Shown here: positions 25,372-34,404 of the stretch, one piece after another | Numbering within the stretch: the stretch's first letter is position 1 | Layout of the letters: every line of letters begins with the position of its first letter | IMG/VR virus record: IMGVR_UViG_3300019776_000961 | Location: 62,001 to 126,000 of that record | DNA from: a virus | Length of the DNA: 64,000 nucleotides | Direction: 5' to 3' (one strand) | Notes under the pieces: model-generated | What the model was told of the DNA's origin: nothing | Databases searched by the model: none | The model's input: the letters and a program-made list of their open reading frames with translations, nothing else | Program-made: the position numbers and the translations under genes

Positions 25372-26294
25372 ACCTTGCTTAGAAGAATTAAGCATGTATA
25401 GCAGTTGATCTCTTGATCGACTACAAAACTTGACCTATAGATATATTCTGCTATCGTTATTAAGCAGTATTTTTTATACTCTACATCCTGTTCTTCCTTG
25501 TCGATAAAGTTAAAAAGATTACGAAGCAATGAAACATAATCAGCATTAAAAAGATGCTCGTTTTCAATTAATGCCTTACGTAATGTAATAACATTCTTAT
25601 TCTTAATTTCTTTGTAAATAAGTTTCAGAGTATCGTCGTTTTTTACGTCAATTAGATTAAGTCCTCCTGTGGAGGAATACTTTTGAAGTTCATTGATACA
25701 TTTTCTAAGATCAGGGTAGTTGGCTTTAATAAGCTCTATGAACTTTACTTTCTGATCATTAGGTATATCTATACCTTCATGCTTTAATATCAAAGCACAA
25801 CGCTTTACTACTGCTTCAAGAGGTGGTGTTAAATCAAAGCTCTGACAGCGACTCTGTAGAGCAGGAATAACTCTATACTTGTAGTTTGCAGTCAGAATAA
25901 AGCGGGTAATCTTTGCGAATTCTTCCATTGTATTACGAAGTACGCGTTGTGCATCAATAGATAGACCGTCTGCTTCGTCGAGAATAATAACCTTAACTTT
26001 ACCGTCAATACTCTTTGTCTGCGCAAAGCTTGTTACCTTAGTGCGGATAGTATCAATACCGTTTTCATCAGATGCGTTAATATAAAGATACTGGCAACCA
26101 AGAAGATCATTAACAATAATCTTTGCAAGAGAAGTCTTACCGAGACCGGGTGTACCAATAAAGAGAAGATTAGGTATTTCTTCCTTTATCTTAAAAGTAG
26201 CGAAGAGCTCCTTATTAGTTTCCGTACCAATAAAGTCTTCAAGAGTCTTAGGTCGGTATTTTTCGACCCATAGTGAATTAAAATCGTTACTCAT
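25368..26294 (-). CDS. gp44: Clamp loader large subunit gp44 (AAA+ ATPase)
   Basis: 309 residues from ATG 26294, one base after the dUTPase stop; a longer frame overlaps the dUTPase and is rejected. Motifs: WVEKYRPKTLEDFIG at the start, Walker A GTPGLGKT (47-54), Walker B IILDEAD (about 102-108), sensor 1 FILTANYKYRVIPAL and the SRC arginine-finger motif (LQSRCQSF). It loads the gp45 sliding clamp using ATP. T4 gp44 has 319 residues. Unusually, it is far from gp45 (27 kb away) and sits among tail genes; the gp62 partner is not seen in this window. Confidence 0.93.
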   Translation of the reverse strand: MSNDFNSLWVEKYRPKTLEDFIGTETNKELFATFKIKEEIPNLLFIGTPGLGKTSLAKIIVNDLLGCQYLYINASDENGIDTIRTKVTSFAQTKSIDGKVKVIILDEADGLSIDAQRVLRNTMEEFAKITRFILTANYKYRVIPALQSRCQSFDLTPPLEAVVKRCALILKHEGIDIPNDQKVKFIELIKANYPDLRKCINELQKYSSTGGLNLIDVKNDDTLKLIYKEIKNKNVITLRKALIENEHLFNADYVSLLRNLFNFIDKEEQDVEYKKYCLITIAEYIYRSSFVVDQEINCYTCLILLSKV

Positions 26295-26295
26295 A

Positions 26296-26757
26296 TTATT
26301 TGCCTGAAGAACCGAAGCCTTTTTCTCCTCGATCTGATTCTTCAACCTTACCCCATTCAACAGGCATATGTATATTAAAGTAGATTACAAATTGTGCAAT
26401 ACGATCACCTGCTTTTACCTCGTAATCAACATCAGTATGATTGTATAGCTTGATACCTGCATCGCCACGATACCCGCTATCGATAATACCAGGGTGAGCT
26501 GAAATACCGTGCTTAAAGCCTAGACCGGATCTTGATTCTACCTTAACCCAATAACCTTCAGGTATATATGCGAACTTAAGCCCAACACTCACAACCTTAC
26601 TACCACGTGCAGGTACAACAGCATCCTCAACGCTATATACATCATAGCCTGTATCGGATTCATGATTCTTTGAAGGAAGCTTGGCTAGATCATGCGTCTT
26701 TTCAAATTTAAGAGTAGGCATATATTGCGGAGTTACGAAAGGCGTGTTTTGATACAT
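26296..26757 (-). CDS. dut: dUTP diphosphatase (dUTPase)
   Basis: 153 residues with all five trimeric-dUTPase motifs in order: SDTGYDVYS (I), ESRSGLGFKHGI (II), GIIDSGYRGDAGIKLYNH (III, with catalytic Asp and Tyr), AGDRIAQFVI (IV) and RGEKGFGSSGK (V). Converts dUTP to dUMP, lowering uracil in DNA and feeding thymidylate synthesis with the dCMP deaminase. Complete length. It is the first gene of a dUTPase-gp44 pair; no late box precedes it, which fits early expression. Confidence 0.95.
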   Translation of the reverse strand: MYQNTPFVTPQYMPTLKFEKTHDLAKLPSKNHESDTGYDVYSVEDAVVPARGSKVVSVGLKFAYIPEGYWVKVESRSGLGFKHGISAHPGIIDSGYRGDAGIKLYNHTDVDYEVKAGDRIAQFVIYFNIHMPVEWGKVEESDRGEKGFGSSGK

Positions 26758-26799
26758 ATAACATATAATAAATAGACTTTATAAAAAATCAACCGGGAT

Positions 26800-26805
26800 T
26801 AAATA
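26800..26805 (+). promoter_or_regulatory. Late-promoter-like box TAAATA, 9 nt before ATG 26815
   Basis: ATTAAATA then nine bases to the start; wider than usual. Confidence 0.35.
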
Positions 26806-26814
26806 TTTTTTACA

Positions 26815-27282
26815 ATGGACGAAAATATAAATGATACGATAGGTGATATTATAGAGCAGCTGCAGAGCAATAATAAGCAAGTTGTTGAAGCACGTGTAGA
26901 ACGCGATCCTCTTAAAAAAGAGGAATTAGAAGACTTTGTTATTAAGAAGGGCGGTGAGCTAATACAAGACGCATTGGAGATGGTACAGACTATACGTAAT
27001 GACGTTGCTGCAGCACCAGATGATAAAAATATAGAAGCATTTGCCTCTTTAATATCAGCAACCGCTAATGCTATTGATACTTTAAATAGAAATCTAATTT
27101 CTGCTAAAAAGAACGAAACTACTGTTGCTGTAAAAAAGATGGATATTGACTCAAGAAAAGAACTACAAGCGGCAGAAAGTGAGACCAAGCTCGCACTCAC
27201 ACGTGAAGAAATTTTTAAGATGCTTATTAATAATGCTAAGCCAATAGAGGCAGAGATTGTAAGCAATAAACGTATTGAGTAG
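26815..27282 (+). CDS. Candidate terminase small subunit (gp16-like)
   Basis: 155 residues, nearly all helical. The central segment ELIQDALEMVQTIRNDVAAAPDDKNIEAFASLISATANAI (shown here in part) follows the T4 gp16 pattern in which a helix of [29 protein letters not shown] leads into a coiled coil; here it continues DTLNRNLISAKKNE. In T4, gp16 forms rings that guide packaging initiation by gp17. The similarity is by pattern of small and hydrophobic residues, so moderate. It is an isolated plus-strand late gene, 15 kb from the large subunit. A long open frame on the opposite strand is a shadow. Confidence 0.5.
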   Translation: MDENINDTIGDIIEQLQSNNKQVVEARVERDPLKKEELEDFVIKKGGELIQDALEMVQTIRNDVAAAPDDKNIEAFASLISATANAIDTLNRNLISAKKNETTVAVKKMDIDSRKELQAAESETKLALTREEIFKMLINNAKPIEAEIVSNKRIE

Positions 27283-27286
27283 ACTA

Positions 27287-30200
27287 TTATTTAAATAACT
27301 GTGGTACTCCTTTAATCGGTTTACCGTTTTTCTTCTGCTGATTAACAGCATTACAGGTAAGAATTTCATTCCAAATCTTAGCCCAATAAGCCTGAATTTC
27401 CATTTCAATTTGTTTAATAAGTGCTTTAATTAGCTTCTCAGGATTAAATTTATCAACAAGATCAGTGAAGAATTTCTTTATAGATCTCCATAACTTACTT
27501 GGTAGATCCTTAATATTAAACTTTGTCTTATAAAGCAACATAATTTCATTGATTAACGGCCAGGCAAATGTTGGTAATTGGAAGTCACATATTATCTGGT
27601 TAATCTGTTTTGCTATATCTTGTATAGTGTTTAATGAACTAATAGACAGACGGTCACCTGTTGAAGCAATTGATCCTGCTAACTTTGCAATATCACCGAG
27701 TGATCCTAGATTTACACTCGGTATTATACCAGATATATTGATATCAATATCATTAAGAGGATTAACGGCATTGAGAAGACTACCTGTACTCAATCCGCCT
27801 AATCCAAGATTACTTACAGCAGAGTTATAAATGCCTGTTGCACCATTAGCGGCACCTAAAATATTTATAGGTAGACGCGATGCTGCAATACTCACTAATG
27901 AACCAAGACCTGAAGTGAGTGTACTCGTTGTTAGAGCGTTCTGTGATGCTACTTGCTGGAGCTGTTGTAGTGCAACAGCAGCGAGTTTATTGTTAGCAAT
28001 GCTACCACCGCCTAGACTATTAATAATTCCAGTAAAATTGCTAGCTAGGAAATTACTATTATTAATATTTGGTAATAATTTACCTGCAGCTTGTAGTGTA
28101 AGTATAAATGCATTTAATGACTGACCTGGTGTACCACTTGTTAATCTTAATTTGCTTATTGAAGAATTAGCTACGAGATTAATCATAGCTTTGTTTAAGT
28201 CATAATTTGACTTGACAATTTTCTTTAACAAGTAATCAACATCAATAAAATTAGGCCTACCATTGATATCCTCAACACGAATTCTAAATGCAACTGGTTT
28301 AACAAGTTGTCTATTACTATATGGTTTAGCGGATGATGCAATAGGTGTAGGTGTAATGGGGGTAATAGGTTGAAGTGAACCTGCGAGTCCCGCAGCAACT
28401 AAGGCTGCACCTTGTGCTGTACCTCCTGTAGGTGCTGGTGGATTTAAACTAGCAACAGGATTAGTTATACCTTGTCCTATCGGTTGTAAGTTTGATGCTG
28501 TAGGTGTAAATGATTGTGAAGCTTGTGCAGTAGCCGTGGTTTGTGAAACAGTAGGTGCTACAGCTGTTGCTGTACCGTTCTGTATATTAGCAAGATTTTG
28601 GGCTGATTGACCTGTGACATTAACAGGTTGAAAATTTAATATAGTACCGCTACTATTTAGTGATTTAAAATAATTAGTCAGTGTAGGATCATTACCTGAA
28701 TAAAAATCAACAGCTCCAGCTGAACTCTGTCCCTTGATAAGAGCAGACTGACCTGTATCTGCTACGCGGAAATAGCCATTATTATTACCTATAGGGTTAC
28801 CTTGTGAGTCGGTAACATATATGATAGAACGAGGCGGGTAATTGTATGAACCATTACTCGGTACACCTATATCAAATCCTGGTACTAGCGAACCTACATA
28901 TGCACCTTGTGTAGTATTTGCGAGTGTTAATGGAGAATTATTACCCGCAGCAGTAAATTTAATACCATATAAATTAAAAAGCGAACCTGTATTGGCAGGA
29001 TTAGCATATGTATTAGAAATACTATCAAGTTGATCTTGTGTTAAATTATATTTTTGTAACCAATACGCTGTTGCATCCGCAGGTCTTTCTGTTGGCTTTG
29101 TATCAAGATATGTTGTAAAATCAGTATACACAGAGCCATATATGGAAACTGTGTGTTGTGAAGGACTGCCGACATTATTTGTATCTCCAGAATTAATAGT
29201 CGGTGCTGTAGGTGTAACACCTGCAGGGAGAGTTGGTATCACACCGGAAAAACCGCTGCGAGCAAGAGCTGTACTTGCTACACTGCCACCCTGCAGGGCA
29301 AGCGCACTATTTAAAGAATAGAGTTCATTGGTACTCTTATATAATTGATTGGCAATATTTGCATCCTGGAGTGCAGCAGTATTAACAGTATCAATTTGTT
29401 TCTGAATTGCATCAACATTAAGATTGCCTGCATTAATATCTGTACTACCTGGTGTCACAGTAAAGTCACGGTCGTAACCATTAATAGGTGCATAGATATC
29501 ACGTAAATTCATTGCACATTTATTACCAATATTACTAATAAAATTAACAAACTGTAACAGCTTACCGCCGTATGCAGATATAATACCACCGAGAGCTGCA
29601 GTACGTGCACCGACAGATACTTTTTTTGCAAAATCAACAAAAAATGCAATATCATTTACAAGATTTTGACCATGAGCTACTCTTGAACTAATTTTTAAAT
29701 TTTCTTGATATGTAGGGTTATAATAAGCAACACCCATTAAATTTCTTCTATAGATAGCTGTATTATGCTTACTAAGATTATAAATTAAATTACGGGCAGT
29801 TGGTCCAATTTTATTTTCCATATTAGCACTAAATGGAATCGGTACACCGTAGAATTGTTGCGCGACATCAAAAATAGGTTGCGTAGAATCTAGCTGGTGA
29901 TATTTGCTATTTGCCAATAAACCAATACTATCACTTACACAAGTAAAAAATGAATTAAGATTTGTCTTGTATTTACTAACTGCAGATTTAACAGATGGCT
30001 GTGATTGAATAGAGGTACTAGTATAACGCGATGCGGCAGAAGCACCGAGCGATGCAAAATCGGTTATCTCTGGAATCTGCATATGTTTTCTAACCCAGTA
30101 CCAAATTGAATCAACAGAAAAACCACCGCCTGGGGCACCAGTAAAGAATTTTTCTTCTACACCTCTGTAAAATTGTATTAAATCATTTAAAGGTGTTCCG

Positions 30201-30928
30201 CCCTTAAATGCATTTCGATATTGTATGGCGGCACTAACTTCATATGTTGTAACAGATGGAAGAACAGCAAAATATGATGTAGAATTTGGATCGGATAAGC
30301 GTGTAGTTTTATTAGTGATATTAATATCAGCTAAATCAGGAATCGATGTTACAACATTATAGTTAAAAGGTCGTGTTGTTTGTTCTTGTGCGTTTACAGC
30401 GCCGCTTACTATAGCGTTTTGTAATGTGGCAATATCACTCTGTGTGATATTAGGATTAATATTAGTATCGGTTAGCTGTTGTACAGCTCCTGCATCTGTC
30501 TGCGCAGTAGAATTAGGAACCGGTGCTACCGTTGGATCAGCTGCTCCTGTTGTATCACTATTGGGTACAGGGGGTGTTGGTAGAATAGGTGGAGGAACCG
30601 GTATAACCGCTGTATTATCAGCAGATTGCGGTGTATCGCTTTGATTAGGTAAGTCAGAAACCGGTGTATCGGCTGGAAATCCTGGTTCTGTTGGCAGACT
30701 ACCGGTTATGATTCCATTGCTCGTAGGAGGTGTTAATGTAAAACTATTATTAAAAGGTGCTACGGGAGTAGGAACTGGTTGTGTGCCTGTACCGTCTTTA
30801 TTTACATTCTCAAGATTTGTAACAGGGACACCTGCACCAAATACACTCACAACACCCTGACCGGTAGGATCAGGTGTATTTAACGGAGGATAAAACGGTG
30901 GAATTAAAGGTTGTTCTTTGTCAGCCAT
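27287..30928 (-). CDS. Giant hub-region protein with 3D-type (MltA-like) domain
   Basis: 1213 residues. Residues 1-160 are Pro/Thr/Val-rich and likely flexible; 190-480 is a folded helical part; 690-760 carries YFRVADTGQSALIKGQ and AVDFYSG (Asp724, Asp741), the spacing of the 3D domain of MltA-like lytic transglycosylases and related barrels. The C-terminal ~380 residues contain a helical region ending in a Lys/Trp-rich PSKLWRSIKKFFTDLVDKF segment. Following a gp27-like gene, it may be the cell-wall-piercing hub component that replaces T4 gp5 lysozyme. The enzymatic assignment is an inference from the short motif. Confidence 0.6.
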   Translation of the reverse strand: MADKEQPLIPPFYPPLNTPDPTGQGVVSVFGAGVPVTNLENVNKDGTGTQPVPTPVAPFNNSFTLTPPTSNGIITGSLPTEPGFPADTPVSDLPNQSDTPQSADNTAVIPVPPPILPTPPVPNSDTTGAADPTVAPVPNSTAQTDAGAVQQLTDTNINPNITQSDIATLQNAIVSGAVNAQEQTTRPFNYNVVTSIPDLADINITNKTTRLSDPNSTSYFAVLPSVTTYEVSAAIQYRNAFKGGTPLNDLIQFYRGVEEKFFTGAPGGGFSVDSIWYWVRKHMQIPEITDFASLGASAASRYTSTSIQSQPSVKSAVSKYKTNLNSFFTCVSDSIGLLANSKYHQLDSTQPIFDVAQQFYGVPIPFSANMENKIGPTARNLIYNLSKHNTAIYRRNLMGVAYYNPTYQENLKISSRVAHGQNLVNDIAFFVDFAKKVSVGARTAALGGIISAYGGKLLQFVNFISNIGNKCAMNLRDIYAPINGYDRDFTVTPGSTDINAGNLNVDAIQKQIDTVNTAALQDANIANQLYKSTNELYSLNSALALQGGSVASTALARSGFSGVIPTLPAGVTPTAPTINSGDTNNVGSPSQHTVSIYGSVYTDFTTYLDTKPTERPADATAYWLQKYNLTQDQLDSISNTYANPANTGSLFNLYGIKFTAAGNNSPLTLANTTQGAYVGSLVPGFDIGVPSNGSYNYPPRSIIYVTDSQGNPIGNNNGYFRVADTGQSALIKGQSSAGAVDFYSGNDPTLTNYFKSLNSSGTILNFQPVNVTGQSAQNLANIQNGTATAVAPTVSQTTATAQASQSFTPTASNLQPIGQGITNPVASLNPPAPTGGTAQGAALVAAGLAGSLQPITPITPTPIASSAKPYSNRQLVKPVAFRIRVEDINGRPNFIDVDYLLKKIVKSNYDLNKAMINLVANSSISKLRLTSGTPGQSLNAFILTLQAAGKLLPNINNSNFLASNFTGIINSLGGGSIANNKLAAVALQQLQQVASQNALTTSTLTSGLGSLVSIAASRLPINILGAANGATGIYNSAVSNLGLGGLSTGSLLNAVNPLNDIDINISGIIPSVNLGSLGDIAKLAGSIASTGDRLSISSLNTIQDIAKQINQIICDFQLPTFAWPLINEIMLLYKTKFNIKDLPSKLWRSIKKFFTDLVDKFNPEKLIKALIKQIEMEIQAYWAKIWNEILTCNAVNQQKKNGKPIKGVPQLFK

Positions 30929-30930
30929 AA

Positions 30931-32667
30931 TTATATATTTGTCTGTGTTTCAATATTTTCATTATCAAGTCCTACTTGATCCTTGAGAATTTGAAACTCT
31001 GTATATGTTTTCATTGCGATTAATTCATTTGAATATGAATTATTTTCAAAAATATGCTTTACACCTGTCAATAGATATATACCTAATGCTTTTGCATCGT
31101 AATTACTAAAAGGAGATGACCCATCCCTATCTACACCGATAAATCGACCAGCTTGACGGAAGGTAGAACCACGAAGTTTTATATTAATTACGTTATTTGC
31201 AAAAATGGAAGCATATAATGCTTTATTTCTACCCTGAGAAATTCTTTGCTCACTATCCTGTTCTATTACACTGAACCGGTGTTCAACGTTGGTATTTGAA
31301 GTTCTAAATGTACCAGGTGTTAGATTGGTCCATAAACTAGGCTTTATGGTATTCACATAGTTATTAAAATATGAAGCTACAATTTGTCTAATATTATTAT
31401 AATACAAGTCAACCTGAAATTGTTTGCTCTCATAATCATAGCTATGTACCATTTTAGTATTAAACTCTTTCTGCATAATACCGCCTACAGAAGGTTCGAG
31501 TGTAAAGTTATCTGCTGTACCTGTTTGTTGTAACTGAATTACATATTTGTTAGGTGTATATACGTTTTTATATTGAGGTACTGAAGAATCAGTATTAGCA
31601 TCAGAATAGTATCCACCGAGTTTGATTGTTTCTAGATAAAACTTACCCCCGGTTTCAAGTTTGGTATTACCGGTCTTATCATTCGGATCGGGTACACCAA
31701 TAAATGCATTACTAAAATATTTTGTAAGTGGTATGAATGTAAAGCATCTTGGAAATCTATTAATACGTAAAATTGCTTGATCGTATAGATTATCAACTGT
31801 GCTTACGTGTCTGCTTAGTAAGTAGTTAAGTGAATCCACGGCTTTATACTGTGCAGGTGTTGAAAAGAATATATTTGTTGCACCGATGTCCCAGTACCTA
31901 TCGTCTGGTATAATTTGTACTTTTGATGTATCGGTACCTATAATGCATGATGGTGAAGTTACATCTTCAAATGTTGCAGAGGGAAAATATGCAGGTATCT
32001 CGTAACCAGTGCCAGGAAAGGCAGCTCCTATAAATGCCTTAATAGCAGCTCCTGTTGGTATAGCGCGGTCAATATCAGAATATTCGTCTACTGTTTGTAC
32101 ACTATATCCGCCGACAGCTCCCGCTGATGTTATTGGTGTATTAAGACCTTGCAAGCCATTTTCTATAACATCTGATGTGCTCCAATATACATTTTTCTCT
32201 CTTAAATATTCGTAATATTTGTCCCAAAAATATAATTTTTTAAACTTAACGTCAGGTGTATCAGATACAATTTCCTCTACATTATAAATAGTAGCTTGAA
32301 GATAAATAGCTGAATGTCTTAATACGCTTGGGTCTTCAAGATTACCAATACCTGAACCGGTATCTTGACCTTTAGGGTAAATTAAGATAAAGATCTGATC
32401 TCTACTATCTCCTTGTAAGATATAGTTTAGTGACTTTATCTCTTGACCTGTTTCATTGATTGTAGGTGCTGCTTGACGCTCAATAGCATCATATCTATTA
32501 TCGACAACTATGAATCCCTTGTGAAAAAAGGAATCGAGTTGATCTTCGATAACAAGAGATTTAATTGCTGTGGGTGTAAGAATCTGTGACACACCAGCAG
32601 TTATTAATTCCACTTGAAAGTGAAATATATCATTATTAATCTGATGTTCTACTTGACTGGAACCCAT
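30931..32667 (-). CDS. Baseplate hub protein gp27-like
   Basis: 578 residues. The C-terminal signature (INIKLRGSTFRQAGRFIGVD, then GIYLLTGVKHIFENNSYSNEL) is the final domain of gp27/gpD-type hub proteins, where a beta-barrel ends with the loop that carries returning strands. The N-terminal part shows FHFQVELITAGVSQI...SLVIEDQLDSFFHKGFIVVDN, a tube-like fold expected of gp27. T4 gp27 has 391 residues, so there are insertions. It forms the trimeric hub on which the spike sits. ATG 32667 lies 4 bases after the upstream gene. Confidence 0.7.
   Translation of the reverse strand: MGSSQVEHQINNDIFHFQVELITAGVSQILTPTAIKSLVIEDQLDSFFHKGFIVVDNRYDAIERQAAPTINETGQEIKSLNYILQGDSRDQIFILIYPKGQDTGSGIGNLEDPSVLRHSAIYLQATIYNVEEIVSDTPDVKFKKLYFWDKYYEYLREKNVYWSTSDVIENGLQGLNTPITSAGAVGGYSVQTVDEYSDIDRAIPTGAAIKAFIGAAFPGTGYEIPAYFPSATFEDVTSPSCIIGTDTSKVQIIPDDRYWDIGATNIFFSTPAQYKAVDSLNYLLSRHVSTVDNLYDQAILRINRFPRCFTFIPLTKYFSNAFIGVPDPNDKTGNTKLETGGKFYLETIKLGGYYSDANTDSSVPQYKNVYTPNKYVIQLQQTGTADNFTLEPSVGGIMQKEFNTKMVHSYDYESKQFQVDLYYNNIRQIVASYFNNYVNTIKPSLWTNLTPGTFRTSNTNVEHRFSVIEQDSEQRISQGRNKALYASIFANNVINIKLRGSTFRQAGRFIGVDRDGSSPFSNYDAKALGIYLLTGVKHIFENNSYSNELIAMKTYTEFQILKDQVGLDNENIETQTNI
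30936..30941 (-). promoter_or_regulatory. Variant late box CAAATA, 7 nt before ATG 30928
   Basis: CAAATA then TATAATT and the start of the giant hub gene; first base differs from the consensus. Confidence 0.3.
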
Positions 32668-32671
32668 ATTT

Positions 32672-33037
32672 TTATGATGAAGCTTTGCCGATTTCCTGTA
32701 ACACCGCTGGTATATATTCAGGGCGTATGCATGTTAAATTAGTACTATTGGTAATACCTTTAATAGGATTATAAATTTTATTAGTAAGGGCGATTAACCA
32801 CCAGAGGTCGGTAGTACCGTAAGCGTTATAACTAATAATAGACCAAGGTTGATTCTTTGTAACACTCATAATGAATACCTTGTTAGGATCTATTGCACCG
32901 TTTATATAGAGTGATTGTAGAAGATTATAATAATACTGATTACCTTGTGTCTTATACATACGAAAGATATTTTCGTATCTATTAGGTGAGATATTAGATA
33001 ACTGATTAATTTGATTTCTATATGAACCTAGAATCAT
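32672..33037 (-). CDS. Baseplate wedge protein gp53-like
   Basis: 121 residues. The C-terminal half reads SVTKNQPWSIISYNAYGTTDLWWLIALTNKI in the sequence (here cut short), then PIKGI and a YIPAVLQEI helix. The order Pro-x-x-Ile-x-Tyr-x-x-Tyr-Gly...Trp-Trp-Leu-Ile-x-x-x-Asn is the hallmark of gp53-type wedge proteins that bind the hub. T4 gp53 is longer (196). A late box lies 5 nt before the ATG. Confidence 0.7.
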   Translation of the reverse strand: MILGSYRNQINQLSNISPNRYENIFRMYKTQGNQYYYNLLQSLYINGAIDPNKVFIMSVTKNQPWSIISYNAYGTTDLWWLIALTNKIYNPIKGITNSTNLTCIRPEYIPAVLQEIGKASS

Positions 33038-33042
33038 ATAGA

Positions 33043-33048
33043 TATTTA
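33043..33048 (-). promoter_or_regulatory. Late-promoter-like box TAAATA, 5 nt before ATG 33037
   Basis: CATTAAATA-TCTAT-ATG on the minus strand. Confidence 0.6.
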
Positions 33049-33073
33049 ATGCCTAATAACGGTTTATAAACTG

Positions 33074-34393
33074 TTACCCACCTGGTGTATAGTTAAATGT
33101 AGGTTCAGGGCTTGTCGCTATTTGAGCAACTGTTGGACCAGTAACGTTACTTACAGCTGTATTTAATGCTGGTGATGCACCGCCAGCGTTAGCAGCGGTT
33201 ATATTTGGAGCTGCTTTTGCAGTTATAATATTACCCTGATCAATAAGCTGATACATAAAGTTTTTTGTATTACCAAGCATACTCTTTAATGTAATAGTGA
33301 CCATATATGCGTCAGGCACGATAGTATTGAACGTTCTTTTACCGTTAAATGCATTGACTTGTGCTGCACCACCTGTAGTGCTTATAATCTGATCGCTGTA
33401 GGGTACTGTAATAGGAAGTGTACGTCTTGCACCTTGAAATTTAACATCTATAGATGAGATATAACAGAAAGGAAAGAATTTAACACCAGGAATAGTTACC
33501 TCATATATAACAGGTTGATCAATTGTTGTACCTGAAGTACGACCGGGTCTATTATTGTAGAGTAATAGAAACACTAACTGCCAATTATTAATAACATCAG
33601 CATAGTCGATACTACCTGTATTTATTAGAGGAAAAGAAAACGTTATATCTTCACCATCTGTTGGGTAGTTATAAAATTTAGCTCGTTCTATATACGTTAT
33701 TTGTGGTTTACCGCTTATAAAATCACGAACCGCTCCGGTAAATTCACTTGCCTCTGTTCCGAGATTAACTGCTGTCTGCAGTAGACCTTGACCGGGGCCT
33801 ATACTACCTTCCTGTGAAAATTGATTTGTTTGTGTACTGAACGAATCATCAAAATATGGAAACAAAAATTGCCATGGTGTTGGTTTAGTAATGTATAAAT
33901 TGCGGTACGGCTGAAGCCATTGACTCTGTGCTAGGGTTGGGTTATTATCACTTCCTGGAAGAGAATTTCCGAGTGTGTTTATAGCCTGATCAAGCATCGT
34001 ACCGACATCTTTAATTAGACTACTATTCAATAGACTCTGTAATGCAGGAGCAGATATCTTATCTTTAATAGCTTTGCCTGTTGAATCAATTGTACCTGGT
34101 AACAAACCAAGTGTGTATTTTAGTTGACTTACAAGAGCGTTAACCTGTAATTGTTTTTCAGATAATTGAATTGTTGGTACTTCAATGCGTGAACTCTTTG
34201 GTGAATATGTCCAATAAAAATTATTCACTACATCTACAAAATTAGATGATGAAGATATTCCTGCTGCTTGGCCGGCTGCAGTAGATGCAGTAGTACTAGC
34301 TTTATCTTGTGTTGGTACTAAAGTTGGTAGTTGTATAGGTGCACCGGGATCAGGCGCAGCAGCAGCTTGTAAACTTTGAATACCCCAAATCAT
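33074..34393 (-). CDS. Tail tube/baseplate cap protein gp48-like
   Basis: 439 residues. N-terminal 60 residues are Ala/Ser/Thr-rich; then FVDVVNNFYWTYSPKSSRIEVPTI; the C-terminal domain (from ~255) shows FSFPLINTGSIDYADVINNWQLVFLLLYNNRPG and PYSDQIISTTGG, PDAYMVTITLKSML, as in gp48/gp54-type tube initiators that share the tail-tube fold. In T4, gp48 and gp54 cap the baseplate and start tube growth. The family call rests on position next to the tape measure and this fold pattern. Late box 5 nt before the ATG. Confidence 0.62.
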   Translation of the reverse strand: MIWGIQSLQAAAAPDPGAPIQLPTLVPTQDKASTTASTAAGQAAGISSSSNFVDVVNNFYWTYSPKSSRIEVPTIQLSEKQLQVNALVSQLKYTLGLLPGTIDSTGKAIKDKISAPALQSLLNSSLIKDVGTMLDQAINTLGNSLPGSDNNPTLAQSQWLQPYRNLYITKPTPWQFLFPYFDDSFSTQTNQFSQEGSIGPGQGLLQTAVNLGTEASEFTGAVRDFISGKPQITYIERAKFYNYPTDGEDITFSFPLINTGSIDYADVINNWQLVFLLLYNNRPGRTSGTTIDQPVIYEVTIPGVKFFPFCYISSIDVKFQGARRTLPITVPYSDQIISTTGGAAQVNAFNGKRTFNTIVPDAYMVTITLKSMLGNTKNFMYQLIDQGNIITAKAAPNITAANAGGASPALNTAVSNVTGPTVAQIATSPEPTFNYTPGG

Positions 34394-34398
34394 ATGTA

Positions 34399-34404
34399 TA
34401 TTTA
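34399..34404 (-). promoter_or_regulatory. Late-promoter-like box CTAAATA, 5 nt before ATG 34393
   Basis: CTAAATA-TACAT-ATG on the minus strand. Confidence 0.6.

Noticed and set aside
26799-27266. A 155-residue open frame on the minus strand opposite the gp16-like gene
   Set aside because: It is antisense to a plus-strand gene with a late box and better composition; the minus translation is Ser/Leu/Phe-rich as expected of a shadow.
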